Shown piece by piece: positions 1 to 9,624 of a DNA stretch of 64,000 nt (position 1 is the stretch's first letter; every line of letters starts with the position of its first letter). The notes beneath the pieces are model-generated. The model did no database searches, had not been told where the DNA came from, and saw only the letters and a list, made by a program, of their open reading frames with translations. Origin of the DNA: Flavobacterium sp. (GTDB taxonomy: Bacteria; Bacteroidota; Bacteroidia; Flavobacteriales; Flavobacteriaceae); NCBI RefSeq assembly GCF_027484205.1, contig NZ_JAIXUB010000030.1:1-64000 (forward strand), in the 5' to 3' direction. The position numbers were made by a program, and so were the translations under genes.

Positions 1-98
<98 letters not shown>

Positions 99-105
99 CT
101 TTTTT

Positions 106-136
106 AAAAACCCTATCCACATGGATAGGGTTTTTT
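106..136 (+). terminator. Rho-independent terminator after rRNA operon
   Basis: AAAAACCCTATCC-ACAT-GGATAGGGTTTTTT hairpin plus T-run. Confidence 0.9.
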
Positions 137-214
137 GTTTAAATTATCTTTTGTAAAGTAAAAGAATGAATATAATTTAAGTAAGAAAAAAACTTAAAGT
201 TTATATTATACTAA

Positions 215-299
215 ACGTGTGTGAGTGATAGTATCGGAATCCTTTTCTTTTTTTTTAAAGAAAAGATAATATCAGATAGAACGGCCATTGAGGCACGCA
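215..299. repeat. Intergenic hairpin element (REP/BIME-like)
   Basis: CTTTTCTTT-TTTTTT-AAAGAAAAG stem (242-250/257-265) with outer imperfect arms GATAGTATC / GATAATATC, flanked by ...gtgagtgatag / agaacggccattgaggcacgc. Confidence 0.5.
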
Positions 300-313
300 T
301 AATAACAAATAGA

Positions 314-757
314 CTAAGTATTTGTTTCTAAATCTTTTATATAATCTTCATATTCAAAAAAGAATGTTTCGAATTGGGTCATTGTTTCACTAAAAAAATC
401 GAATATTTCATTCCAAGTATTTTTATTGTTTAAGCTAACATTTAGTTTTTCAATCCATATTCTACTTATTATCTTACCATTTTCTAAATAATAGTTTCGT
501 TCAAGGATCGCATCGGGCAAATATTCTTCTAATAAAATGGTTTTAAGAGATTCAATTTTTTCAAAATAAATTTTTCTTTTTTCTTCTTCTTTTGGTTCAA
601 TATCTAATATAACTTGAGTTTTTTTGTTATCTACATAGAATTTGAATGTTACATCTTTTATCTTTGTATCGTATAAAAGCCATTTTCTTGGATATGCTTC
701 TGCAAATTGTACCCAAAATTCTTTCTTAATTTTTAAACTTTCTTCTTTACTGTACAT
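314..757 (-). CDS. DUF4268-like protein
   Basis: 147 aa ORF with KKEFWVQFAEAYPRKWLLYDTKIK start resembling DUF4268 proteins. Confidence 0.6.
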   Translation of the reverse strand: MYSKEESLKIKKEFWVQFAEAYPRKWLLYDTKIKDVTFKFYVDNKKTQVILDIEPKEEEKRKIYFEKIESLKTILLEEYLPDAILERNYYLENGKIISRIWIEKLNVSLNNKNTWNEIFDFFSETMTQFETFFFEYEDYIKDLETNT

Positions 758-823
758 GTAGGATTAAATTTTGGGTTTGTTATATTTTTTTGGTAAATTT
801 ATAAATAATTAGAAGTATTAGCT

Positions 824-1462
824 ATGGATTTTGATTTGTTTTTTAAGGCTATTCCAAATGTTGTAAGTTTAGATTTACCTTCAACTATTTCACATATTAA
901 AATGGCACCTTCTGAAAGAGTTAAATTGATTGAGGAAAATGGTTATGATATTAACTCAGTAAGGAAAGCTGCTGTAATGATGTTGTTTTATCCTAAAAAT
1001 GATATTACTCATTTACTGCTAATAATAAGAAATTCTTATCCAGGCGTTCATTCATCGCAAATAGCATTTCCAGGTGGAAAAGTGGAAGATATTGATTTTG
1101 ATTTAAAACAAACAGCTTTACGAGAAACTCATGAAGAAATAGGAGTTCATCCTAATGATATTCATGTTATTAGAGATTTTTCATCTATATACATTCCACC
1201 AAGTAATTTTTTGGTGTATCCTTTTTTAGGAGTATCTCAAACAGAATTAACGTTTTCACTTCAAGAAGAAGAAGTTGCTGGTATTATTGAATTACCATTA
1301 TCAACGCTTTTAGACGATTCAATTATTAATATTAAAAATTTGGAAACCTCCTACTCTAAATTAATTGAAGTTCCAGTTTTTCAAATTCAAGAGCATACCG
1401 TTTGGGGTGCAACTGCAATGATGTTGAGTGAGTTAAAAGATGTATTGAAAATGGTTTTATAA
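824..1462 (+). CDS. Nudix hydrolase, CoA pyrophosphatase-like
   Basis: Nudix box GGKVEDIDFDLKQTALRETHEEIGV. Confidence 0.88.
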   Translation: MDFDLFFKAIPNVVSLDLPSTISHIKMAPSERVKLIEENGYDINSVRKAAVMMLFYPKNDITHLLLIIRNSYPGVHSSQIAFPGGKVEDIDFDLKQTALRETHEEIGVHPNDIHVIRDFSSIYIPPSNFLVYPFLGVSQTELTFSLQEEEVAGIIELPLSTLLDDSIINIKNLETSYSKLIEVPVFQIQEHTVWGATAMMLSELKDVLKMVL

Positions 1463-1507
1463 ATTTTAATTTTTGTATGTTTGTCTTTCAATTTTCTACT
1501 GAATATT

Positions 1508-2317
1508 ATGGGATTATTTAAACGAAATCCTTTTGGACATATACTTTTTGTCAAGAAATGGCTTATCCGAATTTTCGGTCTGATAACACATAGACGTTAT
1601 CGAGGTTTTAATGAATTACAAATAGATGGTTCTGAAATTATTAGAAGTTTACCAGACAAAAATGTACTTTTTATATCTAATCACCAAACCTATTTTGCGG
1701 ATGTAGTAGCTATGTTTCACGTTTTTAATGCAAGCCTTTCGGGCAGAGAAGATAACATCAAAAATGTGGGTTATTTGTGGCAACCAAAGATGAATGTGTA
1801 TTACGTTGCAGCCAGCGAAACAATGAAAGCGGGATTACTTCCTAGAATTTTAGCTTATGTTGGAGCAATCACAGTCGAAAGAACTTGGAGAGCAGGAGGA
1901 AAAGATGTTACCGAAAAAAGAGAAGTAAACCCAAACGATACCGAAAATATCAAGATCGCTCTTGCCGATGGTTGGGTTATTACCTTTCCACAAGGAACTA
2001 CAAAATCTTTTAAACCCGTAAGAAAAGGAACCGCTCACATCATCAAACAACACAAACCAATTGTTGTACCTATAGTTATTGACGGTTTTCGTCGTTCTTT
2101 TGATAAAAAAGGATTACGACTTAAAAAGAAAAATATCCTTCAATCATTTACAATAAAAGAGCCACTCGAAATTGACTATGAAAATGAAACTATCGAGCAA
2201 ATAGTTGAAAAAGTTGAATACGCTATAGAGCAACATCCTTCATTTTTAAAGGTTATTCCTGCCGAAGAAATTGAAGAACAAGAAAAACTAAATCGCCTAC
2301 GTCAGTGGGAGTATTAA
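1508..2317 (+). CDS. 1-acyl-sn-glycerol-3-phosphate acyltransferase family (PlsC-like)
   Basis: SNHQTYFADV and FPQGTTK motifs; ATG at 1508 preferred over the TTG at 1481 used by the ORF track. Confidence 0.85.
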   Translation: MGLFKRNPFGHILFVKKWLIRIFGLITHRRYRGFNELQIDGSEIIRSLPDKNVLFISNHQTYFADVVAMFHVFNASLSGREDNIKNVGYLWQPKMNVYYVAASETMKAGLLPRILAYVGAITVERTWRAGGKDVTEKREVNPNDTENIKIALADGWVITFPQGTTKSFKPVRKGTAHIIKQHKPIVVPIVIDGFRRSFDKKGLRLKKKNILQSFTIKEPLEIDYENETIEQIVEKVEYAIEQHPSFLKVIPAEEIEEQEKLNRLRQWEY

Positions 2318-2318
2318 T

Positions 2319-2350
2319 AAAAAAGTCTCGCTATTAACGAGACTTTTTTT
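2319..2350. terminator. Bidirectional terminator
   Basis: AAAAAAGTCTCG-ctattaa-CGAGACTTTTTTTT between convergent genes. Confidence 0.88.
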
Positions 2351-2973
2351 TATAAATCAAATTTCTTTAATTCATTGTAGTTTCTAAATAACTTACGAAG
2401 CAAAATTCCATAAATCAATCTGTAGAACAGCCAGAATAAACCAACGAAGATTATAATACAAATAGTACAAAATACAATCATAAAAATCATCGCATTTCCT
2501 TTTGAAGTTAATTCATGTAATTTTGGGTCTACTGTAAAAACAAGAATAAAACCAATAATCATACTCACTACCATCATTCCAAGATTATACCAAACATAAT
2601 ATTGAACTGTTTTTCTTGTTTTCAGGATATCCTTCATCAATTGTTTCGTTGATGTTATGGTAGAAATAGCTCTATAATTTTTATAAAACATATAGATAAA
2701 CACTGCTACAACAGCATAATTAAAAATTGTCAAATATTTAAAATACTCAATTAAATATTCACTATGTGTTTTAATAAAATACTCATCAGAGTTATACATT
2801 AAACTAATTCCTGTCCAAAGTAATACTTCTAAAATGCTAATAATCAATATCCACTTCACAATCGAAGACGACTTCTTATGCAACATTTTATAAATATCCA
2901 CTTCAGATACCTGCTCAAAAGAATTTTCGTTCTTTTTCCAGTCTTTTTTTAATAAATCCAACTCTTCCATCAT
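2350..2973 (-). CDS. Membrane protein, possible regulator/anti-sigma partner of adjacent ECF sigma factor
   Basis: Several TM segments; start lies 4 bp after the sigma factor stop. Confidence 0.6.
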   Translation of the reverse strand: MMEELDLLKKDWKKNENSFEQVSEVDIYKMLHKKSSSIVKWILIISILEVLLWTGISLMYNSDEYFIKTHSEYLIEYFKYLTIFNYAVVAVFIYMFYKNYRAISTITSTKQLMKDILKTRKTVQYYVWYNLGMMVVSMIIGFILVFTVDPKLHELTSKGNAMIFMIVFCTICIIIFVGLFWLFYRLIYGILLRKLFRNYNELKKFDL

Positions 2974-2977
2974 AACC

Positions 2978-3472
2978 TTACGGATTTAATATTTTTTTCA
3001 ATTTTCCCTTGATTCTATTCATTTTAACTCTAGCATTAACCTCACTAATACCCAATGTTTCGGCAATTTCTGTATAATCTTTATCTTCTAAATACATAAA
3101 AACCAAAGCCTTTTCAATATCATTCAACTGATGTACCGCTTGATACATCAACTTAATTTGTTCTTCTTCTTCGCTATTATATTCGTCTTGACTAATAAAA
3201 AAACTATGCTTTTCATACTCCACAGTAGAAACACTTCGCGTACTCTTTCGGTACAAAGTAATGGCAGTATTTAAAGCAACTCGGTAAGCCCATGTCGAGA
3301 ATTTGGCATCACCACGAAACTTCGGAAATGCCTTCCATAATTGAATCGTAATCTCCTGAAATAAATCCTTATGCGAATCACTATCAGACGTATACAACCT
3401 ACAAATCTTGTGGATTATATTCTGATTTTCACGCAATTGCTGCACAAACGTTTGTTCCAAATTCTCGCTCAT
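2978..3472 (-). CDS. ECF-type RNA polymerase sigma factor
   Basis: Region 2 LFQEITIQLWKAFPKFRGDAKFSTWAYRVALNTAI and region 4 YTEIAETLGISEVNARVKMNRIKGKLK. Confidence 0.92.
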   Translation of the reverse strand: MSENLEQTFVQQLRENQNIIHKICRLYTSDSDSHKDLFQEITIQLWKAFPKFRGDAKFSTWAYRVALNTAITLYRKSTRSVSTVEYEKHSFFISQDEYNSEEEEQIKLMYQAVHQLNDIEKALVFMYLEDKDYTEIAETLGISEVNARVKMNRIKGKLKKILNP

Positions 3473-3717
3473 ATATACGTTAGTAAACCTTTACCAGATT
3501 TTGTTACAAGATACGTAAATCAATTTCAATTTCAAAAGTCAAGTTTTAATTTCTAAATACTTTCAATCGCAATAAAAACTAATTGTCAATTTTAAAATGT
3601 GGCTTATTTTAGATTTCTTTTGAGATTGATTTTTATAGTTGCATTTTGAAATTGTTTTTTGAAGGAGCGAATCACTTGCGCATTTCTACAAACCCTTTTC
3701 CTGCTTTCCATTCCAAG

Positions 3718-3763
3718 TTTTTCTTATGTTGCCTGAGGTCACTCGAAGGCAACATAAGAAAAA
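3718..3763. repeat. Perfect 17-bp inverted repeat within intergenic hairpin element
   Basis: TTTTTCTTATGTTGCCT (3718-3734) / AGGCAACATAAGAAAAA (3747-3763), 12-nt loop. Confidence 0.9.
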
Positions 3764-3938
3764 GCTTTCCATTGCAATCAGGGCTAAACAGTAATCGTCT
3801 TACATGAAATCAGATTTTCAAAGAACTATTTTCAAAATATAAAAATTCGTGTAATTTTCAATCAAAAATAATTCGTGTAAATTAGTGAAATTCGTGTAAA
3901 AAGCGTCAAATTTGTATTCAAGAAAAAAGCATTCTACA

Positions 3939-5243
3939 ATGAACATTCCACATTCAGATAAAAAAAGAGTAGTCATCATTGGTGGCGGATTTGCAGGTTT
4001 ATCTATAGCTAAAAAGCTTAGAAATAAAAACCTACAAGTGGTATTACTCGACAAACATAATTACCACACCTTCCAACCACTTCTATATCAAGTAGCCACA
4101 GGCGGATTAGAAGCTGGTTCAATTGCCTATCCAATTCGAAAAGTAATTCAAGAATATAAAGATTTCTATTTTAGACTAACTTCTGTAAAAGAAATCGACA
4201 CCCAAAATCAAAAAGTAATTTCAGAAATTGGCGATTTAAACTACGATTATTTAGTAATTGCAACCGGTTCTAAAACCAATTATTTTGGAAATAAAGAAAT
4301 CGAACGCAATTCCATGTCAATGAAAACCATTCCGCAATCATTGAACATCCGTAGTTTGATTCTTGAAAATTTTGAGCAAGCGGTTCTTACAACAAACGAA
4401 GCCGATAAAAACGCTCTAATAAATTTCGTTTTAGTAGGCGCAGGACCAACAGGAGTTGAGCTTGCAGGCGCACTAGCCGAAATGAAAAGAGCCATTCTCC
4501 AAAAAGATTATCCTGATTTAGATATTTCTAAAATGGAAATCAACCTTATTCAAAGTGGCGATCGAGTTTTAAACACCATGTCTGAAAAATCTTCTGAAGC
4601 AGCTGAAAAATTCTTGGTTGATTTAGGTGTAATTGTGCACAAAAATGTTCGAGTAACCAATTACGACGGAAGAACCATCACAACCAACTCCGATTTAACT
4701 TTTGAAACGGCAACCGTTATCTGGACTGCAGGAGTTCAAGGTGCTGCGATTCATGGATTGAATTCAAAATCTCTTGTAGAACGTGTAGAACGAATTCGTG
4801 TGAACCAATTCAATCAAGTAGTTGGTTACGATAATATTTTTGCCATTGGTGACATTGCTTCTATGGAAAGCGAAAAATATCCGCAAGGTCATCCAATGAT
4901 GGCACAACCAGCTTTACAACAAGGTGCTTTATTGGGAGAAAATTTGGTAAAATTACTAGCAAACAAACCTATGAAACCCTTCGAATACAACGATAAAGGT
5001 TCCATGGCAACTATAGGTAGAAATCTGGCTGTTGTAGATTTACCAAAATACCATTTCAACGGACTTTTCGCTTGGTTTGTTTGGATGTTTGTACACCTTT
5101 TTTCACTAATCGGATTCAAAAATAAAGCGGTAGTTTTCTTAAATTGGGTTTACAACTACATTCGTTTTGACCGTGAAGGAAGACTAATAGTAAGACCTTT
5201 TAAAAAGAGAAGTTTTGTTACTTTTACTAGCGATGAAGTTTAA
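3939..5243 (+). CDS. ndh: NAD(P)/FAD-dependent oxidoreductase, type II NADH dehydrogenase
   Basis: VVIIGGGFAGLSIAKKL Rossmann motif, VLVGAGPTGVELAG, FAIGDIA; ATG at 3939 preferred over upstream TTG. Confidence 0.88.
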   Translation: MNIPHSDKKRVVIIGGGFAGLSIAKKLRNKNLQVVLLDKHNYHTFQPLLYQVATGGLEAGSIAYPIRKVIQEYKDFYFRLTSVKEIDTQNQKVISEIGDLNYDYLVIATGSKTNYFGNKEIERNSMSMKTIPQSLNIRSLILENFEQAVLTTNEADKNALINFVLVGAGPTGVELAGALAEMKRAILQKDYPDLDISKMEINLIQSGDRVLNTMSEKSSEAAEKFLVDLGVIVHKNVRVTNYDGRTITTNSDLTFETATVIWTAGVQGAAIHGLNSKSLVERVERIRVNQFNQVVGYDNIFAIGDIASMESEKYPQGHPMMAQPALQQGALLGENLVKLLANKPMKPFEYNDKGSMATIGRNLAVVDLPKYHFNGLFAWFVWMFVHLFSLIGFKNKAVVFLNWVYNYIRFDREGRLIVRPFKKRSFVTFTSDEV

Positions 5244-5349
5244 ATTATATTCCTGCAAGGTTTCCAAAACCTTGTGGGTTTTTATTTTTCACAATTATTT
5301 TTAGAATCAGTGTAAATCTGTAAAATCCGTTAAATCTGTGGCTAAATAA

Positions 5350-6411
5350 TTAAAGAGTTTCAGTTTTATAATAGTTAATCAACAAATCCACATATTTACT
5401 ATAACTTTCCAAGCCATCTTTTTGCTGATTCATTTTTAAAAATTGATCGTAAAAAGCATGAAATCCTTTGTCAATTATGGTGTCATAACTTTTCCAAAAT
5501 GCTTCACTTTCTTTATAGTTTTCTATAATTCCAGGATTAATTTTGTTCTTATAATAGTCAAATTTAGATTCGTTTTTTATGCCAATGTTATTCAAGCAAT
5601 AACGTAACGCATATTGATAAGCCGAATATTGAAAATACAAATCGTCGTTTTTTACACTTGCTAAAAATCCTATAAAGTTGCATTCACTTTCACTAGCAAA
5701 ACCCATTTGATGTGCCATTTCGTGATTAATCGTCATCGGAAAACCAACCATCGGAATTCTATCATTCACTTGAGCTTCATTTGTAAACGGATTTAAATAA
5801 CCACCAAAACCCATATAAGTCAACAGCAAACTAAACAACGATTTTTTTCTACTCGGAATTTCATATTTGAAAAAAGCATATTGATTTCCCAAATTAGCAT
5901 AGCCATTTTGAGTCATCATAAAAATCGAATCTTGCGAATACGGAATACTAACTTTCAGATTTTTATCATTCGTAATTTTAAAATGAACTTCATTGGTTTT
6001 AGCAATTAATTTCTCAGTAAAACGAAACAAATCTTCATCAGAATATTCACGTTGAATACGCATCTTTTCAAATAACGGAACGCGATAATAATTGAAACCC
6101 CAAAGAAAATGAAACAGAAAATAGGCAACCGACAAGACATTAATAACTTTCAATAAATTAGTTTTCCATTGCAATCGCCATGATTTTCTCGTTTTCCAAA
6201 GTTGAATCAGTAAGTAAATAATCAATATTCCATAAATAATATCTCCAACAGAAAAAGGAATTTTGCCTAAAAGAGTTCTTGATAATTTAGAAATATATAC
6301 ATACAAACCATTACTGTAAATGTGTTCAACAGCTTCAGGAAAAAAGGCAATGATCTTCAGAAATAAAATCTGAAATAGTAAAAATATTGAAAGTAGATAT
6401 TTGCTTTTCAA
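5350..6411 (-). CDS. DUF3810-like membrane protein with HExxH metallopeptidase motif
   Basis: N-terminal TM segments; TINHEMAHQMGFASESE. Confidence 0.78.
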   Translation of the reverse strand: MKSKYLLSIFLLFQILFLKIIAFFPEAVEHIYSNGLYVYISKLSRTLLGKIPFSVGDIIYGILIIYLLIQLWKTRKSWRLQWKTNLLKVINVLSVAYFLFHFLWGFNYYRVPLFEKMRIQREYSDEDLFRFTEKLIAKTNEVHFKITNDKNLKVSIPYSQDSIFMMTQNGYANLGNQYAFFKYEIPSRKKSLFSLLLTYMGFGGYLNPFTNEAQVNDRIPMVGFPMTINHEMAHQMGFASESECNFIGFLASVKNDDLYFQYSAYQYALRYCLNNIGIKNESKFDYYKNKINPGIIENYKESEAFWKSYDTIIDKGFHAFYDQFLKMNQQKDGLESYSKYVDLLINYYKTETL

Positions 6412-6495
6412 ACTATTAAATTTGCCATAAAAATACTTATAAATAAAGAACTCCTAATTCTTTTTTTGTAAATTTGTGAATCAATTTTAATATTT

Positions 6496-6705
6496 ATGAC
6501 ACAAATCACTTTAAATATTCCTGATAACGAGTTGGGTTTCTTTTTGAAACTAATAGAAAAATTTAATTATGAACCTTTAATTAATGACTTTTCTGTTAAT
6601 CAAGAAATGAAAGATTTGTTAGACGAAAGAAGAAACTCTTCTGAAAAAGAGGATTATCTTGCTTGGGAAGAAGTCAAAAGTCAAATTAGATTTAAATCTA
6701 AATAA
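6496..6705 (+). CDS. Putative antitoxin of type II TA pair
   Basis: Small acidic ORF whose stop overlaps the start of a RelE/ParE-like gene (TAATG). Confidence 0.7.
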   Translation: MTQITLNIPDNELGFFLKLIEKFNYEPLINDFSVNQEMKDLLDERRNSSEKEDYLAWEEVKSQIRFKSK

Positions 6706-6998
6706 TGAATTATAAAATTGTTATTGAACCGAGAGCATTAAGTGATATTCAAGATGCTGTCGATTACTATGATTATAAGCAAATTGGTTTAGGAGTATAT
6801 TTTTACACTACTTTAGAGGAACATATCGATGTTTTAAAAATAAATCCTTTGTTTCAAGTTCGATATAAAGATTATCATGGTTATCCAATAAAAAAGTTTC
6901 CTTTTATAATTTTCTATTTTGTCGATGAGGAAATCAAGACTGTTTATATAATATCAGTTTTTAATACTTTTTTAAACCCAAATAAATATCCAAAATAA
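6705..6998 (+). CDS. RelE/ParE-family toxin
   Basis: YKIVIEPRALSDIQDAVDYYD... ...RYKDYHGYPIKKFPFIIFYFVDEEIKTVYIISVFNTFLNPNKYP typical of ParE-like toxins. Confidence 0.82.
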   Translation: MNYKIVIEPRALSDIQDAVDYYDYKQIGLGVYFYTTLEEHIDVLKINPLFQVRYKDYHGYPIKKFPFIIFYFVDEEIKTVYIISVFNTFLNPNKYPK

Positions 6999-7146
6999 CA
7001 AGCTAAAATACAACGATCAAAGTAATTAAACTTTGTAACTTTGTGTTTTTAAAAATAAATAATGCAATCCGTAATTTCGTGAAATTTCCGCATTAAATTA
7101 ATTCGTGAAAATTCGTGCAATTCGTGTCTAAACAAACTAAAATATA

Positions 7147-8610
7147 ATGAGTCAAGAAATTAGAAACCTTGAACCAAAAGCACTTTGGAACAAGTTTGCC
7201 GATTTAAACGCTGTGCCACGTCCATCAAAAAAAGAAGAGCGTGTTATTGAGTTTATGAAAAACTTCGGAACCAGTTTAGGATTAGAAACTTTTGAAGATG
7301 AAATCCGTAATGTAATCATCCGTAAACCAGCGACTCCAGGAATGGAAAACCGCAAAACCATTGTTCTACAAGGACATTTGGATATGGTACACCAAAAAAA
7401 TAACGATACTAATTTCGATTTCTTAACGCAAGGAATTGATATGTTCGTTGATGGTGACTGGGTAAAAGCAAAAGGAACAACACTTGGTGCTGATAACGGA
7501 CTTGGAGTTGCCGCAATTATGGCAATTTTAGAAAGTAAAGACATTCCGCATCCTGCTATTGACGCACTTTTTACTATCGATGAAGAAACAGGAATGACTG
7601 GAGCTTTAAACTTAAAAGGTGGCATTTTAAAAGGAGAAATTCTTTTAAATCTTGATACAGAAGAAGACGACGAAATTGATATTGGTTGCGCTGGTGGCGT
7701 TGATGTTACCGCAACTAGAAAATATAATGAAGAAGAAACCCCAGAAGGTTCTGTAGGTTACACAATCACTGTAAAAGGTTTGAATGGCGGACATTCAGGA
7801 ATGGATATTCACAAAGGTTTAGGAAATGCAAATAAAATCATGAACCGACTTTTATTTGATGGTTTTGAGAATTTCGGACTTCAAATTAGTGAAATTTCTG
7901 GAGGAAGTTTGCGTAATGCTATTCCAAGAGAAAGTGTTGCTAAAGTGATTGTTGCGGCTATGTATGACGAAGCTTTTGTGTTTGATATGCAAGAAGTTAT
8001 TGGTGATATTAAAGCCGAATTCAAAACAATGGAACCTAATTTGACTATCGAAATTGTAAAGTCAGATTTGCCTTCAAAAGTGATGGATTTAGGAGTTCAA
8101 GAAGGTTTACTTCGTGGAATTTACGCTGCTCACAATGGCGTTTACCGAATGAGTCCAGATATGGAAGATTTGGTAGAAACTTCTAATAATATTGCAAGAG
8201 TTATCGTAAAAGATGGCGAAATTTCGATTCAAAATTTAACACGTTCTTCAGTTGAAAGCTCTAAATTTGATTTAGCAAATGCCTTGCGTTCGGCATACGA
8301 ATTGTTTGGTTGCGAAGTAGAATTTGGCGGAAGCTATCCTGGTTGGACACCAAATGTAAATTCAGAAATATTAGATGTTCTAACTTCTATTTACGAAAAA
8401 CAAAACGGAGATAAACCAAAAGTTGTAGCTTGCCACGCAGGTTTAGAATGCGGAATTCTCGGAACTAATTATCCAGGAATGGACATGATTTCTTTTGGTC
8501 CAACGATTCACGGAGCGCATTCTCCAGATGAAAGAGCAAGTATTTCGTCTTCACAAAAGTTTTGGAAATTCTTGTTGGAGATTTTAGCGAATATTCCAGA
8601 GAAAAAGTAA
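7147..8610 (+). CDS. pepD: Aminoacyl-histidine dipeptidase (M20)
   Basis: GHLDMVHQ, LGADNGLGVAA, IDEETGMTGA metal-site motifs. Confidence 0.92.
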   Translation: MSQEIRNLEPKALWNKFADLNAVPRPSKKEERVIEFMKNFGTSLGLETFEDEIRNVIIRKPATPGMENRKTIVLQGHLDMVHQKNNDTNFDFLTQGIDMFVDGDWVKAKGTTLGADNGLGVAAIMAILESKDIPHPAIDALFTIDEETGMTGALNLKGGILKGEILLNLDTEEDDEIDIGCAGGVDVTATRKYNEEETPEGSVGYTITVKGLNGGHSGMDIHKGLGNANKIMNRLLFDGFENFGLQISEISGGSLRNAIPRESVAKVIVAAMYDEAFVFDMQEVIGDIKAEFKTMEPNLTIEIVKSDLPSKVMDLGVQEGLLRGIYAAHNGVYRMSPDMEDLVETSNNIARVIVKDGEISIQNLTRSSVESSKFDLANALRSAYELFGCEVEFGGSYPGWTPNVNSEILDVLTSIYEKQNGDKPKVVACHAGLECGILGTNYPGMDMISFGPTIHGAHSPDERASISSSQKFWKFLLEILANIPEKK

Positions 8611-8636
8611 TTAGTGAATAGTAATTAGTAAATAGC

Positions 8637-8664
8637 AAACCTCGTTTAGAAATAGGCGAGGTTT
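8637..8664. terminator. Terminator hairpin between convergent genes
   Basis: AAACCTCG...CGAGGTTT followed by T-run. Confidence 0.8.
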
Positions 8665-8666
8665 TT

Positions 8667-9533
8667 TTATAAACTCAAATTCCTTCTAAATTCACTCGGA
8701 GAATATTCAGTTTCTTTTTTGAAAAGTTTGGCAAAATAGGAGTAGTTGTCATAATTTAATTCGTCTGCAATTTGACTTATAGATTTATTTTGATTGATTA
8801 AAAGTCGTTTAGCTTCAAGAATTACACGTTCGGTAATTAGTTCGGTTGCTGTTTTATTCAAAATTGTTTTGCAAATTCTATTCAAATGTTTCAAAGTAAT
8901 ACTCATTTTAGAAGCATAAAACGATGGCGATTTTTCAGATTTAAAATGCAGATCAATTAATTTTCCAAACTGATTAATTTTATGATTGTAAATGGGCGTT
9001 TTGTGATTGTCCTCAGGTAAATATTTTCTAGAAATTTCAATATTGATGATGTCTAATAAATTTAGAATAGCTTCTTTTTGTTTGGATTTATTCGATTCAC
9101 TTTCCTTTTTCATCAAGTTAAAATAAATCTCTATATCCTGAAGTTCTTTCTCGTTGTAAAACAATTCTGGACTTGATTTCACCGATTGAAAAAAAGAATA
9201 ATCTTCAATTTTCTTATTTCCAAAATGTAAATTATAGGTTTCTTGCGAATAAAAAACAATGTATCCATCAATATCATCAGATAATTTCCAGTTGTGAATT
9301 TGTCCAGGTTGTAATAAAAACAAACTTCCTCGTTTTATATCATATCGATCAAAATCTATTTCATGAATTCCAGTTCCATGAGTAAATAATACCATTAAAT
9401 AAAAATTATGACGGTGCGGTTTCTCTATGAAACTGTGATTTATTAAATGATTTTTAAAAGTGTTTACATACAATTCACTATTTACAATATTGTAATTAAA
9501 ATTAGAAATACCATATATTGGAAGTTTATCCAT
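8667..9533 (-). CDS. AraC-family transcriptional regulator
   Basis: N-terminal cupin-like region (HRHNFYLMVLFTHGTGIHEID) plus C-terminal HTH ISQIADELNYDNYSYFAKLFKKETEYSPSEFRR. Confidence 0.9.
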   Translation of the reverse strand: MDKLPIYGISNFNYNIVNSELYVNTFKNHLINHSFIEKPHRHNFYLMVLFTHGTGIHEIDFDRYDIKRGSLFLLQPGQIHNWKLSDDIDGYIVFYSQETYNLHFGNKKIEDYSFFQSVKSSPELFYNEKELQDIEIYFNLMKKESESNKSKQKEAILNLLDIINIEISRKYLPEDNHKTPIYNHKINQFGKLIDLHFKSEKSPSFYASKMSITLKHLNRICKTILNKTATELITERVILEAKRLLINQNKSISQIADELNYDNYSYFAKLFKKETEYSPSEFRRNLSL

Positions 9534-9624
9534 TTTATAAAATGTCTTTTTTGTAGTAGTAATAGCGAATTTACAAAATGTTTTTCAAACAAATATCACT
9601 TAGCTTTGTAGAAAATTTCAAAAC

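Noticed and set aside
7152-7625. 157-aa antisense ORF inside pepD
   Set aside because: Antisense shadow of a well-recognised coding gene; low-complexity Ser/Phe-rich composition typical of antisense frames
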